64,000 nucleotides of DNA from Gordius sp. MW1 (taxonomy: Eukaryota > Nematomorpha > Gordioida > Gordea > Gordiidae). The stretch's first letter is position 1; the number at the start of each line of letters is the position of its first letter. The translations under genes were made by a program, and so were the position numbers. Location of the stretch: the NCBI GenBank assembly GCA_964036665.1, contig OZ038527.1:16018221-16082220 (forward strand), written 5' to 3'. The notes beneath the pieces are model-generated. The model saw nothing but the letters and a program-made list of their open reading frames with translations, did not search any database and was not told the origin of the DNA. Of the stretch, positions 11,244 to 21,000 are shown piece after piece.

Positions 11244-11977
11244 TGATACATCATCGCTGTTGTGAATCTCTTCTGTAAGGGGTAAGGGGCTCTTGAAAGT
11301 GCGTCAGCTACTTTATTCCGTTTGCCTTCAATGTACTCCACTGAAAAATCGTAGGCCGATAGATGATAAGTCCAACGCATCAATCGATTATTTACTATTC
11401 TCGGAAGATCCCTATTTTTTCCAAACAAACGCACTAAAGGTTTATGATCCGTTCTTATAATAAATTTCCTTCCATAAATGTAGGTGTGAAATTTTTGGAC
11501 CGCCCATAGAATGGCTTAAGCTTCCTTATCAATAGTAGCATAACTTTCCTCGGCGTTTGAAAGTGTTCTCGAAGCATACGCAAGAGGACGCAATAGTCCA
11601 GCCTCACACGCATGAGACAACACTGCCCCAAATCCTTTCTCCGAAGCGTCGGTTTCCAGCACCAAGGGCAAGGATGGTGAATAAGGGATTAAGGTATTGC
11701 AATTCTTTAAAATCGATTTAGCTTTTAAAAATATTTGCTCCTCAACCTGTGACCATACCCATCTAGATTTCGTACCAGTGAGTCGGTGCAATGGTGACAA
11801 AATACCATGAAGGCTAGGAATAAATTTTTCCTGATAGCAAAGCATCCCAAGAAAAGATTTTAACTCGGATCTATTAGTGGGTCTTTTCATATCTAAAATG
11901 GCTTGTATCTTTGATCCGGAGGGATGGATACCTTCTTTATCAATCATAAACCCTAAAAATTCAACCGAATCTTCCAA
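11231..11977 (-). pseudogene. retrotransposon RT connection and RNase H segment
   Basis: The first open stretch (11,516-11,977) contains the RT thumb/connection (SVEFLGFMIDKEGIHP, SELKSFLGML) and the start of RNase H (LETDASEKGFGAVLSH). An in-frame stop lies at about 11,518. Reading continues to the end of RNase H (YIEGKRNKVADALSRAPYP) and stops at 11,231. It lies between RT and integrase, as usual for Ty3/gypsy pol. At least one nonsense change breaks it. Confidence 0.8.
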
Positions 11978-11990
11978 AAACCGAATTTTA

Positions 11991-12640
11991 TTAAACTGTT
12001 GCTTTAATCCCCGAATCTTTTAATTTTATTAAAACTTTATTGACGTTTGCAATGTGCTTCTCATCATTTTCGCCGGTGATTATTATATCATCAAGGTAAA
12101 CTCCTGTCTTAGGACAATCTTTTAGTAAGTTGTCCATAAACCTCTGGAAAATGGCTGGAGCTGAGGACAACCCAAACGGAAGCCGACAGTATTTGTAATA
12201 ACCCAAACTGGTTGAAATAACTAAGAGATCTTGTGATTTCTCGGAAACAGGCATTTGCAGATATGCATCTTTAAGATCAATTTTCGTGAACTTCCTTCCT
12301 CATGAAATTTTTGCGGCAACATCTTGAAATGTTGGAATATGATGGTAATCTATAATTAAATTTGGATTCACCGTAACTTGAAATCGGCGCAGATACGGAT
12401 GTCATTATTAGTTTTCCTTACAATCACAATTGGAGTAGCCCATCGAATGGGTGTAATGTTGGGATCCACTGGCTTTAACACACCTGCGATAACCAATCTT
12501 TGGAGCTTTTTCTCTAGAGGGGCTCTCAAAGGAAACGGAACCCTCCTAGCTTGCCAAGATCTAGGAGTTGCATTTGACTTCAAATGGATAATTATTGGTT
12601 CGCAAGAATTTATTAATCCTAGTTTCCCATCAAAAATCAT
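11991..12640 (-). pseudogene. retrotransposon reverse transcriptase fragment
   Basis: Two open pieces cover the fingers and palm. 12,368-12,640 holds WATPIVIVRKTNNDIRICAD, and 11,991-12,254 holds YCRLPFGLSSAPAIFQRFM and the catalytic YLDDI box. Between them lie a frameshift and a stop near 12,300. Order and spacing fit Ty3/gypsy RT. The copy is not expected to encode an intact enzyme. Confidence 0.8.
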
Positions 12641-12870
12641 ACTATATTTATCTTCAAAATCTCTAGTAAGCGAGTTTTAGGATATCTATTAAAGGATAAG
12701 ATTAATTTTAAATATAATACTTGTCCTCTTTGGCTTTCCACCATTTTAACAGATCGAAATCAGCCTCAATAGTTTCATCTAAATATTGACTAAACTCATC
12801 CGCCACAGGATTATGATCATTATCTTCCCATTCAGAAAAAATTGTTTTCGGTCTCTTACCTTATATATTT

Positions 12871-14388
12871 TTATATATTATATATAAATAAAAAATTGTA
12901 AGTACTTGCGAGAGATGTCTTTGAGCCCAGTAAAAGAGAAGATTTTCTTATATAGACAAACCCTTCTTGCTCTATAATATTTCTTATATCTTGATATATG
13001 TCTAGTTTTTCTGCTTCAGGTATCATCTTCATTTGTCTAAACTTCGGATGCAAGACCGAAGCTATTTTGTGATACCGATGAACTACCATTTTTTCTTTAA
13101 TAGCTTCTTTTAAACGGTTCTTTATTATGTTGACTTGTCCGCCGTATAAATCATAATCCGACATCGCATTAATTAATTTAATTTTCCATAAGAAGACATA
13201 TGGTAGGGTTGGTTCTAGATCAGCCTCCAACTGAAGAGAAGCCTCTTTAAACGGCTGCAAGACGTCTATTAAAGATTTCAACAACATTTTATCTATATAT
13301 TCCAGATATGAAAGTTCATTTCGTTGTTCCAAGATAGCTTCAACTTCGTCATAGACCTTATAAATAGAATTCAAAAGGGTCAATTTTGAGTTCCATCTTA
13401 CAATTACATCTTGATGCAAGGTATGGGACAGCTTGCTATTGAGTCCACTTTGTTTGAAATGCCTGACTAATTCTTTAGAGGCATTCATGAGTTTATAAAT
13501 AACCGTGGCTTCGTGATTTAAGAAAGAATCATTAAAGGCCATTTTTATCATATTATTTATAAGGTGGGCTGCGCAATTTAATCTACTATAATTTGCTAAT
13601 GCATTGACAATGTTAGCACCCTGATCAGTGACAAATATTAATTTACGGGCTTCTTCATTGGTAATGCCAATAGTCATTAATTTGTTTAATAATTCATTTC
13701 TAATATTCTCCCCTGATTTTTTTTCATGCTTAAAAGCAGTTGTAAATAATATTTTTTTTCTCAGGCTAACATTTATATAATGAATACTTAATGTGAGAAA
13801 ACTGATTTTTGTATAATCACATGTCCACATGTCTGTTGTGGCCGCGCAAAGCCCTTTCTGAATGTAATGTTTTATATCTGGAATTATAGAAAGTCGAAGT
13901 CTTTCAGCCTCATCTTTCACATGGCGGCTTATAGTTGATGGATGAGGCATAATTTGTCGCACATTTATTAACCCCTTAGTTGACAAACTATCTACCAAAA
14001 ACTGGCAAAACCCAAGAAAACCTTCTCCTGCTAAAGTTTCGAATGGCCGTAAATCTTTTGAGCAAAATTTTATAGCCTGATTTATGATTGATTTTTTAAT
14101 TTTTTCTTCTTTTAAGGGGTTTATTTTATTCATATAATGATCTAGTGTTAGGCTATTTTGTCTTTGGGTTGTACATTTGTGGCGTTTTAAATGTGATGTA
14201 CCATCTGCTGATTTATATGAAAGTATTTTTTTGCAATTTTTGCATATGCAGGCACTAACTGATTCACCATTAACATCCATTAAAGGATCAAATTGTTCCC
14301 AAACTTTACTTTTAAGCTTGTGATTTAAATTTATTTTATATACACCTTTTTCATAATTAGATATGATTGTGGACAAATTATTTGACAC
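12871..14388 (-). CDS. BED-finger hAT transposase, C-terminus truncated
   Basis: The 505-codon frame starts with a BED zinc finger at about residues 28-70 (SKVWEQFDPL, CICKNCKKILSY, SHLKRHKC). The hAT catalytic core follows, with CAATTDMWTCDY, FVTDQGANIVNALANY and RLNCAAHLINNM. The last about 20 residues run into A/T-rich junction sequence, and the hATC dimerisation domain expected after position 480 is missing. The first codon of the open frame is GTG and lies directly after a TTATAG acceptor-like site, so a 5' exon or another start is likely. The protein is probably inactive without hATC. Confidence 0.75.
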   Translation of the reverse strand: MSNNLSTIISNYEKGVYKINLNHKLKSKVWEQFDPLMDVNGESVSACICKNCKKILSYKSADGTSHLKRHKCTTQRQNSLTLDHYMNKINPLKEEKIKKSIINQAIKFCSKDLRPFETLAGEGFLGFCQFLVDSLSTKGLINVRQIMPHPSTISRHVKDEAERLRLSIIPDIKHYIQKGLCAATTDMWTCDYTKISFLTLSIHYINVSLRKKILFTTAFKHEKKSGENIRNELLNKLMTIGITNEEARKLIFVTDQGANIVNALANYSRLNCAAHLINNMIKMAFNDSFLNHEATVIYKLMNASKELVRHFKQSGLNSKLSHTLHQDVIVRWNSKLTLLNSIYKVYDEVEAILEQRNELSYLEYIDKMLLKSLIDVLQPFKEASLQLEADLEPTLPYVFLWKIKLINAMSDYDLYGGQVNIIKNRLKEAIKEKMVVHRYHKIASVLHPKFRQMKMIPEAEKLDIYQDIRNIIEQEGFVYIRKSSLLLGSKTSLASTYNFLFIYNI

Positions 14389-15347
14389 TATAATAAAATT
14401 TAATAAAAAAGTAAGGATGTATCAAATCAATAACTTTTATTATGTTGCATATATTAATTATAGATTAAGCCTTTTAATATTAAACTGTTAGTTTCAAAAC
14501 AAAAAATACAATTATTAAAGGGATTAGTAAAGCAAAGCGATATAAAGCCAAATATTTAATAAAAATATCCAGAAAAAATACCTTTTTCAACCAAGCTAAA
14601 TCTAGTTAATATTGTAAAATTAATGATTCAATTAACATCCATTAAAGGATCAAATTGTTCCCAAACTTTACTTTTAAGCTTGTGATTTAAATTTATTTTA
14701 TATACACCTTTTTCATAATTAGATATGATTGTGGACAAATTATTTGACACTATAATAAAATTTAATAAAAAAGTAAGGATGTATCAAATCAATAACTTTT
14801 ATTATGTTGCATATATTAATTATAGATTAAGCCTTTTAATATTAAACTGTTAGTTTCAAAACAAAAAATACAATTATTAAAGGGATTAGTAAAGCAAAGC
14901 GATATAAAGCCAAATATTTAATAAAAATATCCAGAAAAAATACCTTTTTCAACCAAGCTAAATCTAGTTAATATTGTAAAATTAAAGATTCAATTAACAT
15001 CCATTAAAGGATCAAATTGTTCCCAAACTTTACTTTTAAGCTTGTGATTTAAATTTATTTTATATACACCTTTTTCATAATTAGATATGATTGTGGACAA
15101 ATTATTTGACACTATAATAAAATTTAATAAAAAAGTAAGGATGTATCAAATCAATAACTTTTATTATGTTGCATATATTAATTATAGATTAAGCCTTTTA
15201 ATATTAAACTATTAGTTTCAAAACAAAAAATACAATTATTAAAGGGATTAGTAAAGCAAAGCGATATAAAGCCAAATATTTAATAAAAATATCCAGAAAA
15301 AATACCTTTTTCAACCAAGCTAAATCTAGTTAATATTGTAAAATTAA
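14271..15347 (-). repeat. three tandem 362-bp copies of the transposase 5' end
   Basis: A 362-bp unit starts at 14,271, 14,633 and 14,995, the last slightly short. Each unit holds the first about 38 codons of the transposase frame plus its upstream flank, with only isolated base differences (ATGATT/AAGATT, CTGTTA/CTATTA). Only the unit nearest the gene continues into the full ORF. Confidence 0.95.
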
Positions 15348-15823
15348 TGTAGAAAAATTTAAAATAATATAACAAGAATAATTTGTCAAATATTTAAGCA
15401 CTAGAATTTTAAGGCAAAGGAATTAAACTTAATCAATAACAAAAAAATACAAAGCTAACAAAAAGTTACATTTAAGTTTGTAATTAAAGTTAATTTCAAA
15501 GATTAGAGCAAAAATATTTATGAATTTATATGGCACTAATAATAATAGTAATTTGTGATAAAATTAATCACAAAAGTTTAATTAAACTTACTTATAAAAG
15601 AATGAAGTTATAGTCTTAAAAATCAATAGCAAATTAAAAAAAGGTCAAATTTAGCGCTTGAAAAATGAATGAATGCTACAGGATATACAAAATTTAGAAG
15701 TTAAAAAATTAATCCTAAATATTTAATAAAAATAATATATTAATTGTTATGCAATTTATTGGCTCGCTTTTTGTTTTTTCTAATTGTTTGATGTTTAAGT
15801 ACCTTTGTAACTCCAAGACCTTT

Positions 15824-16443
15824 TATATAATCTCTGGTTCGTTTAAGCCCGTTTATAAAACTTCAGGCCCGTTCAAGCCCGTTAAAAAAATCTCAGGCCC
15901 GCCCGAGCCCGTTCCATTAATTTTTAGGCCCGTCCGGGCCCGGCCCGTTAAATTTTTTATGATACAAAGCCCGTCCGTACCCGTCCGCGGGCCGGCCCGT
16001 GCAGATCTCTATCCTAAATTAGCACATATGATATTATGTATACCGGCTACGAGTGCCACCAGCGAGCGAAATTTTTCTACGGCAGGAAGGCTTGTAGAAG
16101 AAAGGCGAACTCGCCTAAAACCAGACATTATTGATGATTTATTATTTTTACATGATAATTATTGATATCTTTCTATGAATATGTCATAAAATTTAATAAA
16201 ATTTTGTGAAATTTTTGATGAATTAGGCCGGACGCGGAGTTCGCTTAAAAAATATTTTAACGGGCTTGGACGGGCCTGAAAAATTTACGGACGGGCTCGG
16301 ACGGGCCTAAAAAATTTACGGACGGGCTCGGACGGGCCTGAAGTGCTGAAAAAAAATTACGGGCGGGCCCGGACGGGCCTTGAAATTTTGAAAACGGGTA
16401 CGGGCGGGCCGATCTTCTAAAAACGGCCCGTTGCAGATCTCTA
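15824..16443 (+). mobile_element. hAT 3' end region with GGCCCG subterminal arrays
   Basis: Two blocks (15,824-16,012 and 16,205-16,443) are rich in GGCCCGTCCGAGCCCG-like repeats and both end in GCAGATCTCTA. That is the inverse of TAGAGATCTGC, a hAT-type TIR. The second block follows the hATC fragment directly, as expected for a 3' terminus. A decayed third copy of this end is at about 39,420-39,595. Confidence 0.6.
16012..16165 (+). pseudogene. hATC dimerisation-domain fragment
   Basis: The + strand reads YPKLAHMILCIPATSATSER and NFSTAGRL, then RRTRLKPDIIDDLLFLHDN and a stop. This is the hAT C-terminal dimerisation signature (IPATSA.SER.FS.AG). It lies on the strand opposite to the transposase at 12,871-14,388, so the two are either different elements or separated by an inversion. 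Confidence 0.8.
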
Positions 16444-16463
16444 GTTAGCACTACTTACCTTAT

Positions 16464-16842
16464 GAATTTCAACCATCGGGGGAAGTACTAAGTTGAAGGC
16501 TAAACTCCATGGTAGTCCAAAAAGTGGTACCTCCTTACCCTTGCTAACTACCACCGTTAAATTTTCCATTCGATTTCCCACCTGGACCTTCACCGTCGCT
16601 TCACCCAATATTTTTAGGGGTGTACAACCGTACACTAGCGGTGGTATGGCCTTCCTGAGTACTGGTTGGCCGATTTCATCCCATAATGATGCGTTAATTA
16701 CCGATACTTGCGCACCAGTGTCGAAATCCATCACAGTCCCGAGACCGTTGATTTTCACCTCAATCGTGGCCCGACGCCCTCGGCGATTAATTTGGCATAT
16801 TGAGTCCATCGAATCGGCGTCATTATCTTTTTCGGAGGTCAT
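16464..16842 (-). pseudogene. retrotransposon aspartic protease
   Basis: This is a retropepsin-like domain with the active-site motif MDFDTGAQVSVI and downstream hydrophobic strands (VVVSKGKEVPLFGLPW). It directly follows the zinc-knuckle part of gag on the - strand and is cut at its 3' end by the 3.6-kb insert. It is separated from gag by an in-frame stop and a frame change near 16,850-16,880. Confidence 0.75.
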
Positions 16843-16878
16843 ACATACTTGTTGTACCTTGTAACCACCTTTGCAACA

Positions 16879-17604
16879 TCAAGCGTAATGCCCCTTTCTG
16901 TTACACTTCCTACAATACGCCATAAAGGCGGGACACTGATTCGGCCGATGACTACCGCCGCAACGTTGGCATTTAGAATACCTGTCGTCTTGTGCCCTCG
17001 ATATCTTTTGAACAACATGAATATTTTCCTGAATATTATCCCGAGTCTCTTTTTCAGCTCTTTCTAAAGTTAGAGCCATGTCCATCACCTTCTCCAAGGT
17101 GAGTGGACTTCCGTCCTTTTCCTCCAGATTGGAATAATTTGTACGAATCTCCAGTTCTAACCGTTGCATATCCACTCCGAAGATCAGCTGATCTCAAATC
17201 CGAGCTTCAATGTCAATTTTATAATTGCAATCAAGCATTACCGCATTGATTTTCCGATAGTAGTCCAGGACCGATTCCCCCGGGGCTCTTTTCGATCTCA
17301 TGAGCTCCATTCTGGCCGCCAACGCCGACGTCCTCTTCTTAAAAACCTTTCGTAACGCTGAGGCAACTTCATCCCATGTGGTATTATTATAGAGTTTGGG
17401 ATATAATATTTGAGACAACTTCCTAAGATTGTCCGTTCCTAGGAATGCCCTGATTAATTTCTTTCTAGCTAAATCGGAAGAAATTCCTAAAATATCCAAA
17501 CGTGCGTCGAGATGATCCAAATAATCTTCAATATTTTCCTTAGTAGAATCGAATTCCTTAAGGAATATTTTTTCCAATTTGGAAAAATCAGGTTTTAACG
17601 ACAT
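16879..17604 (-). pseudogene. retrotransposon gag with CCHC zinc knuckles
   Basis: The likely start is the ATG at 17,604 (MSLKPDFSKLEKIF), about 20 bases after the LTR end and primer-binding region. An open capsid-like part runs to a stop at 17,194 (FLGTDNLRKLSQILYP, RAPGESVLDYYRKI). The frame resumes (VDMQRLELEI) and holds two zinc knuckles (CQRCGGSHRPNQC and CRKCNRKGH) before a second stop near 16,879. Both interrupting stops are TGA. The product would package element RNA. Confidence 0.75.
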
Positions 17605-17625
17605 TTCAGAACTCGCAGCGCCAAA

Positions 17626-17767
17626 TATTATAACTCGTATTAGAAGCGCGATAAAACAAACAAAACAAGATGGCGAAAATAGAACATCAGAAACGATTGG
17701 TAGTCTCGTTTGGGAATACATATTAAAATACAATATTAATTATATAACATAAATACCATATATAACA
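17626..17767 (-). repeat. 5' LTR (142 bp)
   Basis: It is identical to 9,624-9,765 apart from one base. On the - strand it is followed by TGGCGCTGCGAG (17,610-17,624), a plausible tRNA primer-binding region. Confidence 0.9.
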
Positions 17768-17772
17768 ATCAT

Positions 17773-17974
17773 CAGGGGGAATAACATTTATAAAGTCATG
17801 TTCTAAGCTCAATAAAGCTATGGAAGATAACCAATCTTGTCCAGTTGTGGAACTAATATAAGTTTTAATCCGTTTTAGCAATGAAAACGATCTTTCGCAT
17901 GAACACGAAGTTATTGGGATAGTTAAAATTATTTTAATCAAAATATTAAAATTTGGAAACACTATTGAGGGCAA
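17773..17974 (-). pseudogene. hATC fragment of hAT element 1
   Basis: It reads ILTIPITSCSCERSFSLLKR, then LSSIALLSLEHDFINVIPPD, the hATC dimerisation signature. The LTR retrotransposon inserted near its 3' end. The coding continuation is on the far side at about 9,575-9,618. The homologous intact stretch is 52,414-52,764 (+). Confidence 0.8.
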
Positions 17975-18639
17975 AATTTTAATAAGTGAAAAAATATCAT
18001 TGCATTTTATTTTATTGGAAGATAAAGAATTATAATATATTAAATAATTTTTTGCTTATTTCGGTATCTTTCATTTAAATCATAATGGTTAATTACTTCT
18101 GTTAAAAGAGATTTATCGCAAAAAAGGGGATGAAGGGTTTATGCCTTTTAAGAACTTATATAAATTACATTTAATTTCCAAAAATCTTATGTTTAACCCT
18201 GCTGTTATTCTATCGATGATAGGATAATATAAATCAATTTTGAAATCAATTAATGAATTAGTAGAATCACAAGAGTAAAATGTGTCAAACTTTTTTGGTT
18301 TTTTAATACGTTTAGAAGGTAATAAATCAAAAATTGCAGCTAAATCTTTCGCCTTATTATAAAGAATTTGATAGTGATCCTCATTTCTAATATCATTTAA
18401 ATTTAATATTAGGCTATTAACCGTTGAAATTGCATTTATTAAACAAATATTTGGGCTTTGAAACTCGTTCTAAAAATAATAATCTTTATATTGTTTCTTA
18501 ATTAAGAGAAAATAAAAAAAATGGCTTAAGGGGCCCGTGGGTTTAGATTTTTCCCTTGAGGGGGCCCATGGGGCCCGGTTTTTGCTCTTGGGGAAAGGGG
18601 GGGCCGGGCCCCCTGGGCCCCCACCTAGCTACGCCACTG
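17975..18639 (-). pseudogene. decayed hAT 1 transposase middle and terminal region
   Basis: The - strand keeps scattered transposase-like stretches, aligned by eye with 51,980-52,413. They are riddled with stops. The last 110 bp are GGGCCC-rich and end in the TIR. Confidence 0.5.
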
Positions 18640-18647
18640 ATGCCAAT

Positions 18648-19390
18648 CCAAAACTGCTCCTACAAGGGTGTTTAATATTCGAACTTTCACTTTTTTAAAT
18701 TAAGTTAAATATTAATAAATTTATAAATCGAAATATTAATTTGAATTTTTTAAGGGTAGTTATTTCAATATTTATATTTTCTCCAAGTTATTATAATTTG
18801 CACGCATATATTATTACAATAGTTAAATATGCTTAAATATACTTCTTTTAAAAATTATATAACCTAAGTTAGACCAATGTATCTACAGATCACTAAATTA
18901 TTATTTGTGAGCTAGTTATATTGAACAAGATGACAAACTTTACAACGACCCAAAACTCCATCGATCGAATGGGACTGATCATTGAATCAATTGATTAACT
19001 ATGAGGTTGAGGATCTTTGTTTATTTTTCAGGAATTATGAAGATAAAATTGATACAGTAATACTTACCAATCGAATAGTGAAAGTTGGGTTAATTTTTCA
19101 AAAATTTGTTATCTCAATTAATGTGCGGATATAAACTTTAAAAGATTCACATTTTTAAGTTAGGGGAGACACGAATTAATTATATCCCTGTGTTGCTTGT
19201 ATCTTTTAATTTTAAATACTAACAGCTATAAAATAACACTACTTACGACGTCCCAACCGTATCCAAAAAGTGGAGGGTTGTCTTCAGGTCGGAAACCGGC
19301 TGTAAAAACTAACTCCAAAATCATGATAGTTTTAAACAAAACTTTACAATAGATAGGTAGGGCGCCTTCAGCAAACGATGCGCACTGTAT
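18648..19390. other. non-coding AT-rich DNA
   Basis: No supported gene. Reverse-strand ORFs at 19,226-19,623 are shadows of the LINE fragment. Confidence 0.5.
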
Positions 19391-19399
19391 CTCCCACCC

Positions 19400-20186
19400 G
19401 TGCAATGTGAAAAATGCACTAGGGTTACCGCCTGACTTACAACAAAGGCGGTTAAGGAAATTAGTTGTGGAAAGAATGCGAATAACGTCGGGAAAGAGCA
19501 TCGAGGTGGAACAAATGCTAAAAAGAAAAAAGGTAGACATCGCCTGCCTACAAGAGAACAGGTGGAACGGAACCAAAGCCCGGGAGTTAGGAGAAGGAGA
19601 CAAGCTATTCTACAGTTGGTCACTACATCGTAGAAACGGGGTCGGTATCGTTCTAAGCGAATCGTTCAAGGACAAGGGGGTGGAAGTCAAGCGTGGTTTA
19701 GACAGGCTAATGTTGGTGAAGATTGAAGATTAAGGGGGCCTCCTAACCGTTACGTGCGCGTATGCTCCCCAAATTGGGTGTACGGAATCAGAGAAAGACA
19801 TATTCTTCTATTCATTGGAAAAGGAAACACAAGTAATAGACAGAAAGAAAAGTTAATTAGGTGAATTTCAACGTCCACTTGGGGAAAGATCGCCCAGGGT
19901 ATGAATAAAATCATGGAGGCTATGAGCATGGTCTTTAGAACAAGAAGGGGGAAAACATCTCCAAGTATCTCAAGAATACGAAATGGCGATCGTTACATCT
20001 ATTTTCTAAACGGCGAAGTTCATATCGTGGCTTATAAAAGTGGGAAGCATTTTAGTCGAATCTTGTAATTCAACCTACTCTGCTCGCCCCGTCATGCAGC
20101 CGGATATGAGTGGGATGAAAAGATAGAAAAACTTCGGTTAAACAAGGTTCAAGCCTAAAGTTTCGGCAATCTCCTCTTTATTAAAC
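19400..20186 (+). pseudogene. RTE-like LINE endonuclease (EEP) fragment
   Basis: An apurinic-endonuclease-like domain of a non-LTR retrotransposon can be followed in broken frames. It reads KKVDIACLQENRWNGTKARE, NGVGIVLSESFKDKGVEV, then LLTVTCAYAPQIGC and NFNVHLGKDRPGYE. The order (CLQE.RW.G.KA, GVGI.L, YAPQ.G, DFN.H.G.DR) fits RTE/CFDP2-like LINE endonucleases. Stops at 19,731 and later, and frameshifts after 19,850, kill it. Its continuation after 20,186 is displaced by a MITE. Confidence 0.75.
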
Positions 20187-20194
20187 GCAAGAGG

Positions 20195-20992
20195 GCATGG
20201 GCGTAACCAGGAAGGGCAGGGGGGCTGAAAAAAAATTAAATACAAAAACCCTTAACCCTTGAGAGTATTCGTGGGGTATTTTGGTACCCCACGCAAATTA
20301 TAAATTTAAATATAAAACGCAATTTAAATCTAATGAATCTGGCCTTTTCAGTAGCTTAATATTTTATCAAGAACTAGGTTAGGTGAAAATTTCATAAGTT
20401 TTGGCTTAATACTTTTTAAAATATAGAGCTTTTTTGGCTCGTGGGGTTCTGTTATACCTTAGTCTATGGTTATACCCCACGAATACTCTGACGTAAGTTT
20501 TTTTCTATATGAAAAAATGTATGTATTTTTTTATATGAAGATATCTTTTACAATTGGTGTTTTTAATACATTTTGAACATTCTTTTAATAAAAAATCACG
20601 TTTATTTTGATTTATTTTAAGGTATATGATGTCAAGAGGTAAAATAAGGGGAAGCTCTAAAATAACCAAAATAAAAATGGGGGCCCAGAAAATTGTTAAT
20701 AAGTTTTGTAATGTTGATTAGATTTATATCAAAATTTCTACCATCAATCTTAAGACCTTTATAAACATATGTTTAAAATTTCAAAGGTTTTAAAGGAATA
20801 CTTTAAAAGTTATAAGACGATTAAAAATGGGGTAGAGTTATACCCCACGAATACTCTCGCGTTCGGGATTTTTAGGAATACCCTCGAGGGTTAAAAATTA
20901 AAAAAAAATTATGTTTTGCCCCCCCCCCTAATTGAGCTTAAACAATTTAGGACCCCCCCCCCCCCCCTAATCCAAAACCTGGCTAGGCCCAT
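20195..20992. mobile_element. hAT MITE (GGGCGTAGCC family) inserted in the LINE relic
   Basis: It begins GCATGGGCGTAACCAGG and ends CCTGGCTAGGCCCAT, flanked by the 8-bp duplication GCAAGAGG at 20,187-20,194 and 20,993-21,000. Inside it lies a second element with TTAA flanks (20,256-20,890). Poly-C tracts near the right end resemble other family members. Confidence 0.8.
20256..20890. mobile_element. piggyBac-like MITE with TTAA target duplication
   Basis: The element starts CCCTTGAGAGTATTCGTGGG and ends (inverse) CCCTCGAGGGTATTC. It is flanked by TTAA at 20,252-20,255 and 20,891-20,894. CCCT-starting TIRs and TTAA duplication are the piggyBac hallmarks. The subterminal block TACCCCACGAATACTCT occurs three times (20,275 inverse, about 20,472 and 20,850). 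There is no coding sequence, so it is non-autonomous. Confidence 0.7.
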
Positions 20993-21000
20993 GCAAGAGG

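Larger units (their letters stand above)
12855..16463. mobile_element. 3.6-kb insert inside the LTR element (hAT remnants)
   Basis: The LTR element's own sequence is interrupted between protease and RT. The 10-bp direct repeat CTTACCTTAT occurs at 12,855-12,864 and 16,454-16,463, consistent with an 8-10 bp target duplication. The insert contains a BED-finger hAT transposase (-), a triplicated 5' region, and two hAT right ends with GGCCCGTCC-rich subterminal zones ending in CAGATCTCTA. The left end shows no recognisable TIR. The interior looks rearranged, so it is probably more than one element. Confidence 0.6.
9624..17767 (-). mobile_element. Ty3/gypsy-type LTR retrotransposon, interrupted and defective
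   Basis: Two 142-bp LTRs (9,624-9,765 and 17,626-17,767) differ by one base and begin TGTTATATATGG on the - strand. They are flanked by the 5-bp duplication ATCAT (9,619-9,623; 17,768-17,772). The insertion point is confirmed by the paralogous empty site in hAT element 2 at 52,700-52,704, which has a single copy of that pentamer. On the - strand the order is LTR, primer-binding region (TGGCGCTGCGAG), gag, zinc knuckles, protease, [3.6-kb insert], reverse transcriptase, RNase H, integrase, purine tract (AAAGGGAGGAGATA), LTR. No envelope gene is seen. Several stops and frameshifts break gag and pol. Confidence 0.9.
8280..18647 (-). mobile_element. hAT element 1 (outer shell of a three-level nest)
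   Basis: The element spans 8,288-18,639. It starts and ends with CAGTGGCGTAGCTAG in inverted orientation and is flanked by the 8-bp duplication ATGCCAAT at 8,280-8,287 and 18,640-18,647, diagnostic of hAT. Without the LTR insertion it would be about 2.2 kb, the same as hAT element 2 (51,817-53,989), to which both arms are clearly related. It retains only fragments of transposase: a DUF4371-like piece (+) at about 9,105-9,290 and a dimerisation domain (-) at 17,773-17,974. Poly-G/C tracts lie just inside both TIRs. Confidence 0.85.

Noticed and set aside
16257-16451. 64-codon ORF rich in Pro/Ala/Arg
   Set aside because: It is a translation of the GGCCCGTCC subterminal repeats of a hAT end.
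19226-19623. - strand ORFs of 100-125 codons
   Set aside because: They overlap the LINE endonuclease fragment, whose + strand motifs are clear; shadows.
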